DNA of 64,000 nt from Lachnospiraceae bacterium. GTDB taxonomy: Bacteria > Bacillota > Clostridia > Lachnospirales > Lachnospiraceae. The DNA lies in the NCBI GenBank assembly GCA_003862155.1, contig QOUV01000003.1, forward strand, positions 1-64,000, read 5' to 3'. Below, one piece after another: positions 25,177 to 33,620 of the stretch. How positions within the stretch are numbered: position 1 is the first letter of the stretch; every line of letters begins with the position of its first letter. Made by a program: the position numbers and the translations under genes. Below the pieces are notes generated by a model. The model had not been told where the DNA came from. It searched no databases and saw only the letters and a program-made list of their open reading frames with translations.

Positions 25177-26451
25177 ATGTTTGCAGACCGTGCAAGGATC
25201 ATTATTCAGTCGGGAAAAGGTGGAAACGGTCACATCAGTTTCAGGCGTGAGAAGTTTGTCCCTGCCGGCGGCCCTGACGGCGGTGATGGCGGACGTGGCG
25301 GAGACATCATTTTTGAGGTCTCTGACAAGTTAAATAATCTCTCTGATTTCAGAATGAGAAGAAAGTTCGCCGCTACGAACGGCGAAGAGGGCGGCAAGAA
25401 GAGGCAGCACGGCAAAGACGGACAGGACCTTGTCTTAAAAGTTCCGGCCGGCACGATTATCAAGGAAGCCGAGACAGGGCAGGTCATCTGCGACATGAGC
25501 GGTGACAACAGGAGAGTCGTCCTGTTAAAGGGCGGCAAAGGCGGCCTTGGAAATATGCACTTTGCCACATCTACTATGCAGGCGCCTAAGTACGCGAAAC
25601 CGGGCGGAGACGCCAAGAGCCTCGAAGTAATCCTCGAACTTAAGCTCTTAGCAGACGTCGGCCTTGTCGGATATCCGAATGCCGGCAAGTCGACTCTTCT
25701 CTCAAGGCTTTCGAATGCCAAACCTGAGATAGCTGACTACCCGTTTACGACTTTAAACCCGATTCTCGGTGTTGTAGATCTTCCGGGCGGCGGCAGTTTT
25801 GTCATGGCAGATATCCCGGGAATCATCGAAGGAGCTTCGGAAGGAGTCGGACTGGGGCTTGAATTTCTCCGCCACATTGAGCGCTGCAAGGTTCTTATCC
25901 ATATGGTCGACATCTCCGGAGTCGAGAGAGAAGATCCGATTGAGGATATAAGGGCTGTAAATCTCGAGCTTGCCTCATACAATCAGAAGCTTCTCGACAA
26001 GCCTATCATCATCGCCTGCAATAAGGCCGATACAAGGCCTGACGACGCAGAGGAGATCAGACAGAAGGTGGAGGATACATTCCACAGGAAAACCTTCCTT
26101 ATCTCCGCAGTTACGGGTGAAGGCGTAAAGGAGCTCATTGGCGAAGTCGTGCGGATTCTCGACGAGTACAAGGACGAGACGAATATCTATCCGTCGACCT
26201 TCGATCCTGAAGAATTTTTCAAAAAAGACGACTCATTTACCGTAGAAGTAGGCAGTGACGGTGAGTACCTTGTCACCGGCCCGAAGATTGAAAAGATGCT
26301 GGGCTATACGAACCTCGATTCAGAGAAGGGATTCGCGTTCTTCCAGAAGTTTTTAAAGCAGCAGGGCATTTTAAAGAAGCTCGAAGAGATGGGCATCAAG
26401 GACGGAGATACGGTAAAGGTTTATAACCTCGAGTTTGAATACTACAAATGA
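25177..26451 (+). CDS. obgE: GTPase Obg
   Basis: A 424-residue Obg: glycine-rich Obg fold (residues 1-158), G domain with G1 GYPNAGKST, G3 DIPGIIEGASEG and G4 NKAD, and a C-terminal OCT domain (about 350-424). Obg acts in 50S assembly and growth control. CAGGAGG precedes the ATG. Confidence 0.97.
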   Translation: MFADRARIIIQSGKGGNGHISFRREKFVPAGGPDGGDGGRGGDIIFEVSDKLNNLSDFRMRRKFAATNGEEGGKKRQHGKDGQDLVLKVPAGTIIKEAETGQVICDMSGDNRRVVLLKGGKGGLGNMHFATSTMQAPKYAKPGGDAKSLEVILELKLLADVGLVGYPNAGKSTLLSRLSNAKPEIADYPFTTLNPILGVVDLPGGGSFVMADIPGIIEGASEGVGLGLEFLRHIERCKVLIHMVDISGVEREDPIEDIRAVNLELASYNQKLLDKPIIIACNKADTRPDDAEEIRQKVEDTFHRKTFLISAVTGEGVKELIGEVVRILDEYKDETNIYPSTFDPEEFFKKDDSFTVEVGSDGEYLVTGPKIEKMLGYTNLDSEKGFAFFQKFLKQQGILKKLEEMGIKDGDTVKVYNLEFEYYK

Positions 26452-26466
26452 TCCGGAGTTTTTACT

Positions 26467-26757
26467 ATGAATTTAAACAATAAACAGAGAGCATATCTCT
26501 CAGGACTCGCTGCAGATATGCAGCCTATATTTCAGATTGGAAAAAGCGACGTTACGCCTGAGGTAGTGGAAGCCATAGATGAAGCGCTCGCGAAGAGAGA
26601 GCTTATAAAGGTCTCAGTCTTAAAGAACTGCGCGAATACTCCTGCAGGCGCTGCTGAGATGCTGTCCGGCAGGACAAAGTCAGCAGTTGTCCGCGTCATC
26701 GGCCGCAAGATCGTATTGTACAGACCTGCAAAGAAACCGGTGATTCAGCTTCCATGA
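26467..26757 (+). CDS. yhbY: YhbY-family (CRM domain) RNA-binding protein
   Basis: A 96-residue single CRM domain: LNNKQRAYLSGLAADMQPIFQIG with KSDVTPEVVEAIDEAL and the C-terminal VRVIGRKIVLYRPAK. Associated with pre-50S particles in characterised relatives. Overlaps nadD by 4 bp. Confidence 0.93.
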   Translation: MNLNNKQRAYLSGLAADMQPIFQIGKSDVTPEVVEAIDEALAKRELIKVSVLKNCANTPAGAAEMLSGRTKSAVVRVIGRKIVLYRPAKKPVIQLP

Positions 26758-27995
26758 AGAGGATCGGTATTCTCGGAGGGACATTTAACCCGATACACAA
26801 CGGGCATCTCTATATAGCAGCTGAAGCCTACAGACAGCTTCACCTGGATCAAGTGTGGATCATGCCAGACGGCATCCCGCCTCACAAGAATCTCGAGGGC
26901 GGTGTCACCAGATTCGAACGCGTCGGAATGTGTGAGGCCGCTGTGAATTCCATTCCCTATATGCGCGTCATACACACCGAGCAGAAAAGCGACGGCAAGA
27001 GCTTCAGTTACCTGACTCTGACTCAGATGAAAAAAGACTACCCGGACGACGAGCTTTATTTTATTATAGGTGAAGATTCTCTCGACACTTTTCCGACCTG
27101 GGTCCATCCGGAGATCATAGCGAAATCTGTAACCCTCGCAGTAAGTGTCAGGCACGATTCAGATGTAACGAACGATATCGAAGCTGTCAGCATGGACTTA
27201 AAAAAACGCTACGGCGCGAATATCGAACTTCTATCGACTGATTACATCGATATTTCCTCATCTGATATAAGGGAGCTTATTGCTTCGGGTATCACCCCAA
27301 AGAATATCGTAAAATTAAAATTAATGGTCCCTGCGCCAGTTTTTTCGTATATTATGGCACACAGGCTCTATGGCAGCACGAAAGGACTTAAGATGTCACC
27401 GAAAAAAGAAATTAAATCAACTGATTTTCCAAAATTAAAGCAGGAGATTGAAAAAAAGCTCGAAAAGAAGCTTAAACCTTCCAGATACACCCACACTCAA
27501 GGCGTTGCATACACTGCAGCAGCTCTCGCTATGGCACACTGTTATCCGATGGATGTGGCCTTTATCGCCGGCCTTCTGCACGACTGCGCGAAGTACATGT
27601 CACCAGACGAACTCTACGATTTCTGTAAGAAAAAAAATATCGACATCTCACCAGCTGAAGAGAAGAGCCCGCAGCTTCTGCATGCCAAGGCAGGAGCTTA
27701 TCTCGCAAGGACGGAGTATGGTATAGAAGATCCCGATATTCTCCATGCCATTACGGTTCATACGACCGGAATGCCTGGAATGAATCTGCTCGACGAGATA
27801 CTTTTTACAGCCGACTATATTGAACCGAACAGAGATAAAGCCGCCCGTCTTACAGAGATCCGTCAGTGTGCTTTCAAGGACTTCCATCTGGCAATCCAAA
27901 TGATCCTCTCCGACACGATAGACTATCTGAAAGCCACCGGAAAGGATATAGACGAGACTACCTACCGTACTTACGAATATTACAAAAACCTTTAA
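26754..27995 (+). CDS. nadD: NadD-YqeK fusion: nicotinate-nucleotide adenylyltransferase / HD Ap4A hydrolase
   Basis: A 413-residue fusion. Residues 1-about 205 are NadD with RIGILGGTFNPIHNGHLYIA and the SSSDIRELI motif; it makes nicotinate adenine dinucleotide. Residues about 230-413 are a YqeK-type HD domain (YTHTQGVAYTAAALA; AGLLHDCAKYMS; HTTGMPGMN), a class that hydrolyses Ap4A symmetrically. The two are normally adjacent separate genes; the linker is about 20 lysine-rich residues. Followed by rsfS, the usual third member. Confidence 0.92.
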   Translation: MKRIGILGGTFNPIHNGHLYIAAEAYRQLHLDQVWIMPDGIPPHKNLEGGVTRFERVGMCEAAVNSIPYMRVIHTEQKSDGKSFSYLTLTQMKKDYPDDELYFIIGEDSLDTFPTWVHPEIIAKSVTLAVSVRHDSDVTNDIEAVSMDLKKRYGANIELLSTDYIDISSSDIRELIASGITPKNIVKLKLMVPAPVFSYIMAHRLYGSTKGLKMSPKKEIKSTDFPKLKQEIEKKLEKKLKPSRYTHTQGVAYTAAALAMAHCYPMDVAFIAGLLHDCAKYMSPDELYDFCKKKNIDISPAEEKSPQLLHAKAGAYLARTEYGIEDPDILHAITVHTTGMPGMNLLDEILFTADYIEPNRDKAARLTEIRQCAFKDFHLAIQMILSDTIDYLKATGKDIDETTYRTYEYYKNL

Positions 27996-28011
27996 CAATC
28001 AGGAGCTATAA

Positions 28012-28356
28012 ATGGCAAATACACTCGATATAGCAAAATTTATCAAAAAAACTCTCGAAGAGAAAAAGGGAGAGAACATCGACATCATCGACATCTCAAA
28101 TGTCAGCATTATCGCCGATTACTTTGTAGTCGCTTCCGCCTCGAACCTGACACAGCTCGAAGCCATGAAGAAGGACCTGGAGGAGAAACTCTACAGGGAA
28201 TATCAGATGGATCCGAAGGATGTAGAGGGCCGCAGGTCATCTACCTGGGTTCTTCTTGACTATGGTGATATCGTAATCCACCTCTTTACAAGAGAGGCAA
28301 GGGATTTCTATAATCTTGAGCGCATCTGGAAAGATGGCAAAATGATCGAAGCCTGA
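28012..28356 (+). CDS. rsfS: Ribosomal silencing factor RsfS
   Basis: A 114-residue RsfS/Iojap protein that binds L14 and blocks subunit joining in starvation. Typical are EKKGENIDIIDISNVSIIADYFVVASA and the C-terminal WVLLDYGDIVIHLF. Preceded by AGGAGC. Confidence 0.95.
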   Translation: MANTLDIAKFIKKTLEEKKGENIDIIDISNVSIIADYFVVASASNLTQLEAMKKDLEEKLYREYQMDPKDVEGRRSSTWVLLDYGDIVIHLFTREARDFYNLERIWKDGKMIEA

Positions 28357-28384
28357 CTTAAAATCCTAAATTAATTCAGCAGCC

Positions 28385-28434
28385 AAAAGACTTTTGTGAT
28401 ATACTTTTTATAAGTATGTTGCAAAAGTCTTTTT
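28385..28434 (+). terminator. Extended hairpin terminator after rsfS
   Basis: Twelve-base arms AAAAGACTTTTG (28385-28396) and CAAAAGTCTTTT (28422-28433), with an inner ATACTT/AAGTAT stem, end in a T-run. It closes the obgE-rsfS transcript. Confidence 0.7.
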
Positions 28435-28479
28435 GATTTGAATCTAAACGGCGCTTCGCCCGCTCTTGTCTCAAATCAA
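28433..28479 (+). promoter_or_regulatory. Structured leader upstream of the DUF362 gene
   Basis: TTGATTTGA (28433-28441) and TCAAATCAA (28471-28479) are perfect 9-base complementary arms around a GC-rich loop containing GGCGCTTCGCCC. It lies directly before the ribosome site (GGAGGA) of the next gene. Function unknown; no known riboswitch was recognised. Confidence 0.5.
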
Positions 28480-28499
28480 TAGAAGATGGAGGAAATTCA

Positions 28500-29648
28500 A
28501 TGGAAAAATCAAAGGTCTATTTTACTGATTTCAGGACAGCTCTCGGAGTGCCGCTTACCGCGAAGCTCCAGAAGCTGATAAAAAAAGCCGGTATCGGAGA
28601 CATTGACATGAACGGCAAGTTTGTCGCCATAAAGATGCATTTCGGTGAGCTCGGCAACCTCGCTTTCCTGCGTCCGAACTATGCTAAGGCAGTAGCAGAT
28701 GTAATAAAGGAGCAGGGCGGCCTGCCATTCCTTACAGACTGTAATACCCTCTATCCGGGCAGCCGTAAGAACGCGCTGGAGCACCTGGACTGTGCGAATA
28801 TCAACGGTTTCAACACTGTAACGACCGGCTGTCAGATCATAATCGGCGATGGTCTCCGTGGCACTGACGACGTAGAGGTCCCGGTACACAACGGAGAATA
28901 CTGCAAGACTGCTTTTATCGGCCGCGCGGTAATGGACGCCGACATCATTATTTCCCTTACTCATTTCAAGGGACATGAGCAGGCTGGATTCGGCGGCACT
29001 ATTAAAAATATCGGAATGGGCTGCGGCTCCCGCGCCGGCAAGATGCAGCAGCATCAGAGCGGCCATCCGCACGTTATCGAAGAGAAGTGCCGTGGCTGTA
29101 TGAGATGCGCCAGGGAGTGCGGTTCTGACGCGATCTCTTATCCCGAGAAGGAAGTCGACGGAAAGAAAGTAAGAAAAGCGTACATTGATCCTGAAATCTG
29201 TAAAGGCTGCGGCCGCTGCATAGGAGCCTGCGCCTTCGATGCCATTGAAAACGACAACTGGGATGCACCGCAGCTTCTCGGACGCCGTATGGCTGAGTAC
29301 ACTCAGGCTGTCTGCTACGGCAGGCCCTGCTTCCATATAAGCCTTATCACAGACGTATCGCCTAACTGTGACTGTCACGGTGAAAACGACGCACCGATCC
29401 TTCCGGATATAGGAATGCTCGCATCCTTCGATCCGGTAGCCATAGATCAGGCCTGCGTAGACCTCTGCGAGAAAGCCACACCTATAAGGAACTCCCAGCT
29501 CGGCGACAATATGGCTTCGCCTGATTTCCACGACCACCACGACGTCTGGCTCAACAGCAATCCAAACACGGCATGGAAAGAGACCTTAGAGCAGGGCGAG
29601 AAGATCGGACTCGGAAGCAGAGAGTACGAACTTATCACGATGAAATAA
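28500..29648 (+). CDS. DUF362 protein with two 4Fe-4S clusters
   Basis: A 382-residue protein. DUF362 segments are VAIKMHFGELGNLAFLRP, DCNTLYPGSRKNA and SLTHFKGHEQAGFGG. A bacterial 2x4Fe-4S ferredoxin module lies near residues 198-245 (CRGCMRCARECG; CKGCGRCIGACAFDA). A conserved tail (FDPVAIDQACVDLC) follows. The family is widespread in Clostridia; an electron-transfer role is inferred from the clusters only. It is monocistronic, bounded by hairpins on both sides. Confidence 0.9.
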   Translation: MEKSKVYFTDFRTALGVPLTAKLQKLIKKAGIGDIDMNGKFVAIKMHFGELGNLAFLRPNYAKAVADVIKEQGGLPFLTDCNTLYPGSRKNALEHLDCANINGFNTVTTGCQIIIGDGLRGTDDVEVPVHNGEYCKTAFIGRAVMDADIIISLTHFKGHEQAGFGGTIKNIGMGCGSRAGKMQQHQSGHPHVIEEKCRGCMRCARECGSDAISYPEKEVDGKKVRKAYIDPEICKGCGRCIGACAFDAIENDNWDAPQLLGRRMAEYTQAVCYGRPCFHISLITDVSPNCDCHGENDAPILPDIGMLASFDPVAIDQACVDLCEKATPIRNSQLGDNMASPDFHDHHDVWLNSNPNTAWKETLEQGEKIGLGSREYELITMK

Positions 29649-29654
29649 CACAAA

Positions 29655-29678
29655 AAAGCTCCCCGCAAGGGGAGCTTT
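29655..29678. terminator. Bidirectional terminator between DUF362 gene and lexA
   Basis: AAAGCTCCCC-GCAA-GGGGAGCTTT, a perfect 10-bp stem with A-rich sequence on the left and TTTCTTA on the right, between convergent genes. Confidence 0.88.
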
Positions 29679-29699
29679 CTTAATTTCATAAAAAAGTAA

Positions 29700-30323
29700 T
29701 CAGCGTCTCGTGTTATATAATCTGAGAACTCCGAAGACCTTCCCTAAAATCTTACAGTCTGGAACTATGATCGGATCCATGGTATCGTTCTCTGGCTGAA
29801 GTCTGATGTGACCGTCCTCCTTATAAAAAGTCTTCACTGTGGCTGAATCATCGACTAAGGCTACGACCATCTCACCATTCTCAGCGGTGGAACATCTCTC
29901 AACCATGATGATGTCGCCGTTTAGGATGCCGGCATTGATCATCGACTCGCCCTTCACTCGGAGCATGAACGACTCCTTATTCGGGACAAACTCTGATGGG
30001 ATAGGGAAGTAGGACTCTATGTTCGAAACTGCGAGAAGTGGCTGTCCGGCAGCTACAGTGCCGATAACGGGGATGCTCGTCATCTCTCTGCGAGTCATGT
30101 TAAAATTATCATCGAGGATCTCGATGGCACGCGGCTTCGTCGGGTCCCTTCTGATATAACCGTTCTTCTCAAGAGAATTCAGGTGTGAAAAAACTGATGA
30201 AGTGGAGCGCAGGTTCACTGCCTCACAAATCTCCCTGACTGATGGCGGGTAGCCCTTCGTCAGGATCTCATTCTTTATAAATTCGAGGATCTGCTTCTGT
30301 TTCTCGGTAATCTTTCCGTACAT
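29700..30323 (-). CDS. lexA: SOS repressor LexA
   Basis: A 207-residue LexA. The winged HTH (residues 1-70; [20 protein letters not shown]) precedes the autoproteolysis site in [10 protein letters not shown] (Ala-Gly). The nucleophile Ser lies in [11 protein letters not shown] and the general-base Lys in DDSATVKTF. It represses DNA-damage genes until RecA filaments trigger self-cleavage. A candidate SOS box lies in its own promoter. Confidence 0.96.
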   Translation of the reverse strand: MYGKITEKQKQILEFIKNEILTKGYPPSVREICEAVNLRSTSSVFSHLNSLEKNGYIRRDPTKPRAIEILDDNFNMTRREMTSIPVIGTVAAGQPLLAVSNIESYFPIPSEFVPNKESFMLRVKGESMINAGILNGDIIMVERCSTAENGEMVVALVDDSATVKTFYKEDGHIRLQPENDTMDPIIVPDCKILGKVFGVLRLYNTRR

Positions 30324-30377
30324 GTCAAAACCTCCGTATGCGTTTCCTACGGGTTCTTTCTATATAAACTTTGTAAA

Positions 30378-30406
30378 ATTATACCATATCGAACATAAGA
30401 TTTCAA
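30378..30406 (-). promoter_or_regulatory. lexA promoter with overlapping SOS-box-like operator
   Basis: Minus-strand TTGAAA (30401-30406) and TATAAT (30378-30383), spacer 17 bp. Between them CGAACATAAGATTT (30390-30403) matches 11 of 14 positions of the Gram-positive SOS box CGAACRNRYGTTYC, as expected for autorepression. Confidence 0.65.
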
Positions 30407-30458
30407 ACATTTTTTCGAAAAATTTGTTTGCTTTTTGACGGAAAACAGCGTATTTAAG

Positions 30459-30896
30459 TCACTTTGCGCCCGACTTTTTTTCAATCTTGTAGAGAAGCTT
30501 CGTCTCTCCTAACACCTGATGTTTGTCGCCGTCGTTTAACTTGCTGTAATAGCTTAGCATCTCATTATCGACAGGAGATCTGTTGTCAGTTTTTATATAT
30601 GTATAATCAGTCTTTCCGAAGAGATAGTCGAGGCTCACATCAAAATAATTGCTGATAGCCAGAAGAGTAGCCATATCGGGGTGATGATTTCCGGATAAAT
30701 ATCCGCTCACAGAGCTTGGAGATACACAGATCGCGTCGGCAAGATCCTGCTTTCTGATATCGCGGTCCACTAAAAGCTTACTGAGCCTGGCCTGAAAATG
30801 CTTCTCTGCATCTTCAAAATTTTGCTTTTTAATCTCTTTTAAGTCTTTTTCCTCACGATCTGCAAATGTCCTGTAATTTTTCCCGTTAATATTCAT
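30459..30896 (-). CDS. Xre-family transcriptional regulator
   Basis: A 145-residue protein. A Cro/C1-type HTH covers about residues 38-95 (KQDLADAICVSPSSVSGYLSG and YFDVSLDYLFGKTDY). The N-terminal 35 residues are charged; the C-terminal 45 are helical (NEMLSYYSKLNDGDKH). Targets are unknown. AAGGAGG precedes the start. The 5' region is A/T-rich with repeated ATATCGAAATATC at about 31003-31017, which could be an operator. Confidence 0.88.
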   Translation of the reverse strand: MNINGKNYRTFADREEKDLKEIKKQNFEDAEKHFQARLSKLLVDRDIRKQDLADAICVSPSSVSGYLSGNHHPDMATLLAISNYFDVSLDYLFGKTDYTYIKTDNRSPVDNEMLSYYSKLNDGDKHQVLGETKLLYKIEKKSGAK

Positions 30897-31087
30897 TTTC
30901 CGCCTCCTTATAGCAAATGCATGAAACAGCCATCTGAATAAAATGATACAGAAAAAAAATTTTATAAACGGTTTTCTTTAACTCGGTCGAAATAAGCTTT
31001 GAAAATATCGAAATATCTCAGACTTTAGAAAAATTGTTCGTTGAACCAGAACAGACATGAACAAAATAAACATACTCACATATATCA

Positions 31088-31116
31088 TTGACTTTTATTC
31101 ATTTTAGATGTATATT
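31088..31116 (+). promoter_or_regulatory. Promoter of the amino-acid ABC transporter operon
   Basis: TTGACT (31088-31093) and TATATT (31111-31116, preceded by TG), spacer 17 bp, 46 bp before the start codon. Confidence 0.75.
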
Positions 31117-31162
31117 TATTAAAATGTAACCAAAAGTTAGTTGGAAAGAAGGAAAGATTTAA

Positions 31163-31990
31163 ATGAAGAAAAAGATCTTATCACTTATCGCTGTCGCTGC
31201 ATGCGCAATCTCTATGATCGGATGCGGCTCATCATCGAATGCAACATCCGGCTCATCCTCGGCTTCCGGAAGTAAGAGTTCAGGCACCAGCCAGGTAGCT
31301 GCGATCAAGAAGAAGGGAACTATCAACTGGGTCACAAACGCTGAGTTCGAGCCATTTGAGTACAAAGACGGCAATAAGATCATAGGAATCGATGCAGAGA
31401 TCGCCCAGGCCATTGCCGACGATCTCGGAGTAAAGCTGAATGTTAACGATATTGCTTTCGATTCATGTGTCCCTGCAGTAAGCACAGGAAAGGATGACTT
31501 CTGCGCAGCAGGTCTTACAGATACACCGGACCGTGAGAAGAACGTAGACTTTACGAATTCTTATTTTAACGCATCTCAAGCTATCGTTGTCACAAAAGAC
31601 AGCAAGATTTCCAGTAGAAGCGACCTGAACGGCAAGACTGTCGGAGTTCAGCAGGGTACGACAGGCGATACCTACTGCACGAACGAGAAGGGTGAGAACG
31701 ATATCAAAGTCAATGAAGTCAAGAGATACAACAAGCCTATGGATGCAGTATCTGACCTTATCGCAGGCAGAATTGACGCCGTAGTTATCGACAACTTCCC
31801 GGCTGAGAAGCTCGTTTCCAAAAATTCTGGCAAGATCAAAAAGCTCGACGAGGCTTTGAGTGAAGAGAAATATGCTATAGCTGTACCAAAGGGATCAGAC
31901 TTAAAGGACGAGATCAACAAGGTATTAAAGAAGCTCGAGTCTGATGGAACTCTTGACAAGATCAACTCTAAATACATCAAGACAGAATAA
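31163..31990 (+). CDS. Polar amino-acid ABC transporter, substrate-binding lipoprotein
   Basis: A 275-residue family-3 solute-binding protein. Lipobox is SMIGC after a hydrophobic signal, then a Ser/Gly linker. The binding fold shows NAEFEPFEYKDGNKIIGIDAE, GLTDTPDREKNVDFT and KTVGVQQGTTGDTY. Substrate (Arg, Gln, Cys or similar) is not determined. AAGGAAAG precedes the start; permease and ATPase follow. Confidence 0.93.
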   Translation: MKKKILSLIAVAACAISMIGCGSSSNATSGSSSASGSKSSGTSQVAAIKKKGTINWVTNAEFEPFEYKDGNKIIGIDAEIAQAIADDLGVKLNVNDIAFDSCVPAVSTGKDDFCAAGLTDTPDREKNVDFTNSYFNASQAIVVTKDSKISSRSDLNGKTVGVQQGTTGDTYCTNEKGENDIKVNEVKRYNKPMDAVSDLIAGRIDAVVIDNFPAEKLVSKNSGKIKKLDEALSEEKYAIAVPKGSDLKDEINKVLKKLESDGTLDKINSKYIKTE

Positions 31991-32027
31991 TAATTCACCA
32001 GTAATTTTTATAGGAGTAATTTCTTAA

Positions 32028-32732
32028 ATGTCGTTTTTTGCAACTATAGGCCAGCATCTGTACGACGATTTCGTTGTAGAGGGTCGTTATATGTACATTC
32101 TTCAGGGCCTGGGCAACACGGTCGTAATTACGATCTTTGCCCTGATCCTTGGACTTGCGCTCGGCGTTATTTCATCTATCATAAATGTTTTCTATGCCAA
32201 TGGAAAACGCGGCCCACTTATGAGGGTTCTTAAAGTCATAGTCTCGATTTATATCACAGTCATCCGAGGAACACCTACAGTCGTTCAGTTGATGATCATG
32301 TATTTCGTTATCTTAACGAGCGGAAGTCCTCTTGTAATCGCCATTTTAGCATTCGGAATCAACTCCGGCGCATACGTATCTGAGGTTTTCAGAAGCGGGA
32401 TTCAATCCGTAGATTACGGACAGACTGAGGCCGGAAGGTCGCTTGGACTTTCCGCCAACCAGACGATGTTTAAGATTGTTCTCCCTCAGGCCATAAAAAA
32501 TGTCACACCGGCTATTTTTAATGAGTTTATCACACTCCTTAAAGAGACATCTGTCAGCGGATACGTAGGTATCCAGGATCTTACGAAAGGCGGAGATATT
32601 ATCCGTTCGATAACTTACGATGCCTTTACGCCGCTTTTACTTGTCGCAGGCATCTATCTCGTGATAGTCATCGGCCTTACCCAGATCCAGCATGTAGTCG
32701 AAAGGAGGCTTCAGAAGAGTGATCGTCATTAA
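32028..32732 (+). CDS. Polar amino-acid ABC transporter, permease
   Basis: A 234-residue inner-membrane protein of the His/Glu/Gln/Arg permease family (HEQRo/TIGR01726 type). It has about five helices, with [15 protein letters not shown] and the EAA loop [24 protein letters not shown] split by the cytoplasmic coupling helix. Its end overlaps the ATPase gene by 14 bp. Confidence 0.95.
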   Translation: MSFFATIGQHLYDDFVVEGRYMYILQGLGNTVVITIFALILGLALGVISSIINVFYANGKRGPLMRVLKVIVSIYITVIRGTPTVVQLMIMYFVILTSGSPLVIAILAFGINSGAYVSEVFRSGIQSVDYGQTEAGRSLGLSANQTMFKIVLPQAIKNVTPAIFNEFITLLKETSVSGYVGIQDLTKGGDIIRSITYDAFTPLLLVAGIYLVIVIGLTQIQHVVERRLQKSDRH

Positions 32733-33453
32733 AAACTTACACAAGACATTCAAGACCGACGACGGTGATCTAGAAGTCCTAAAAGGCATTGATGCCGAGA
32801 TAAAAGACGGCGAAAAAGTCGCTGTTATCGGGCCTTCCGGCTCTGGAAAAAGTACCTTTCTGCGCTGTATGAACCTGCTCGAGACGCCTACTTCCGGAGA
32901 AGTCTGGTTCAATGGCACTCAGATCAATGTTCCGGGCGTCAATATTGATGAAATCCGCGCACAGATGGGAATGGTATTCCAGCATTTCAACCTGTTCCCG
33001 CATCTAACTGTTAAAGCAAATATCACACTGGCCCCGGTTCTATTAAAGCGTATGACCCAACAGCAGGCCGATGAGAGGGCCATTGAGCTGCTCAAACGAG
33101 TTGACCTTGTAGAGAAAGCCGACGCATATCCGTCGCAGCTCTCAGGCGGCCAGAAACAGCGTATAGCCATAGTTCGTTCGCTCGCTATGAATCCGAAGAT
33201 GATGCTTTTCGACGAGCCTACATCGGCCCTTGATCCTGAGATGATCGGTGAAGTTCTTGAAGTTATGAAGGAAGTCGCTGACCAGGGAATGACAATGGCT
33301 GTCGTCACCCACGAGATGAAATTCGCGCGCGATGTTGCCGACAGGATATTCTTCTTAGACGGTGGGCATATTCTCGAAGAAGGAACGCCAGAACAGATAT
33401 TTGATGCGCCGAAGAATCCAAGGCTTAAAGATTTCCTGTCAAAAGTACTGTAA
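32719..33453 (+). CDS. Polar amino-acid ABC transporter, ATPase
   Basis: A 244-residue ATPase. Walker [10 protein letters not shown], signature [15 protein letters not shown], Walker [14 protein letters not shown] and the H-loop VTHEM are intact. Start is GTG at 32719 with AAAGGAGG at 32701-32708. It powers the permease above. Confidence 0.97.
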   Translation: MIVIKNLHKTFKTDDGDLEVLKGIDAEIKDGEKVAVIGPSGSGKSTFLRCMNLLETPTSGEVWFNGTQINVPGVNIDEIRAQMGMVFQHFNLFPHLTVKANITLAPVLLKRMTQQQADERAIELLKRVDLVEKADAYPSQLSGGQKQRIAIVRSLAMNPKMMLFDEPTSALDPEMIGEVLEVMKEVADQGMTMAVVTHEMKFARDVADRIFFLDGGHILEEGTPEQIFDAPKNPRLKDFLSKVL

Positions 33454-33465
33454 ATTTCAGATAAA

Positions 33466-33490
33466 CAGATATTTATCCGCTAAATATCTG
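33466..33490. repeat. Perfect 10-bp inverted repeat downstream of the ABC operon
   Basis: CAGATATTTA (33466-33475) and TAAATATCTG (33481-33490) around TCCGC. No T-run follows, so it is a weak terminator at best. It lies 130 bp upstream of the Xer-like gene and may be a recombinase or regulator site. Confidence 0.6.
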
Positions 33491-33581
33491 CTGCTGTCTC
33501 ATCGGATTTACACTGCAAATGGCCCGCTTATGTCTGCTTCACTCCAAATGACACCTGATATTCTCCGTATGTACCCGACGG

Positions 33582-33618
33582 CTATATTGAAAAAATTCAG
33601 ATTTAAGCTACAATATAG
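33582..33618. promoter_or_regulatory. Inverted repeat CTATATTG/CAATATAG at the recombinase start
   Basis: Eight-base arms at 33582-33589 and 33611-33618, separated by 21 bp, end two bases before the start codon. A TTGAAA (33587) and CAATAT pair inside it could serve as a promoter. Possible autoregulatory or recombination site. Confidence 0.4.
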
Positions 33619-33620
33619 AT

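Noticed and set aside
28509-29540. 343-codon open frame antisense to the DUF362 gene
   Set aside because: Lies wholly opposite a conserved gene, lacks a convincing ribosome site, and its sequence has no recognisable domain; it is a codon-bias shadow.
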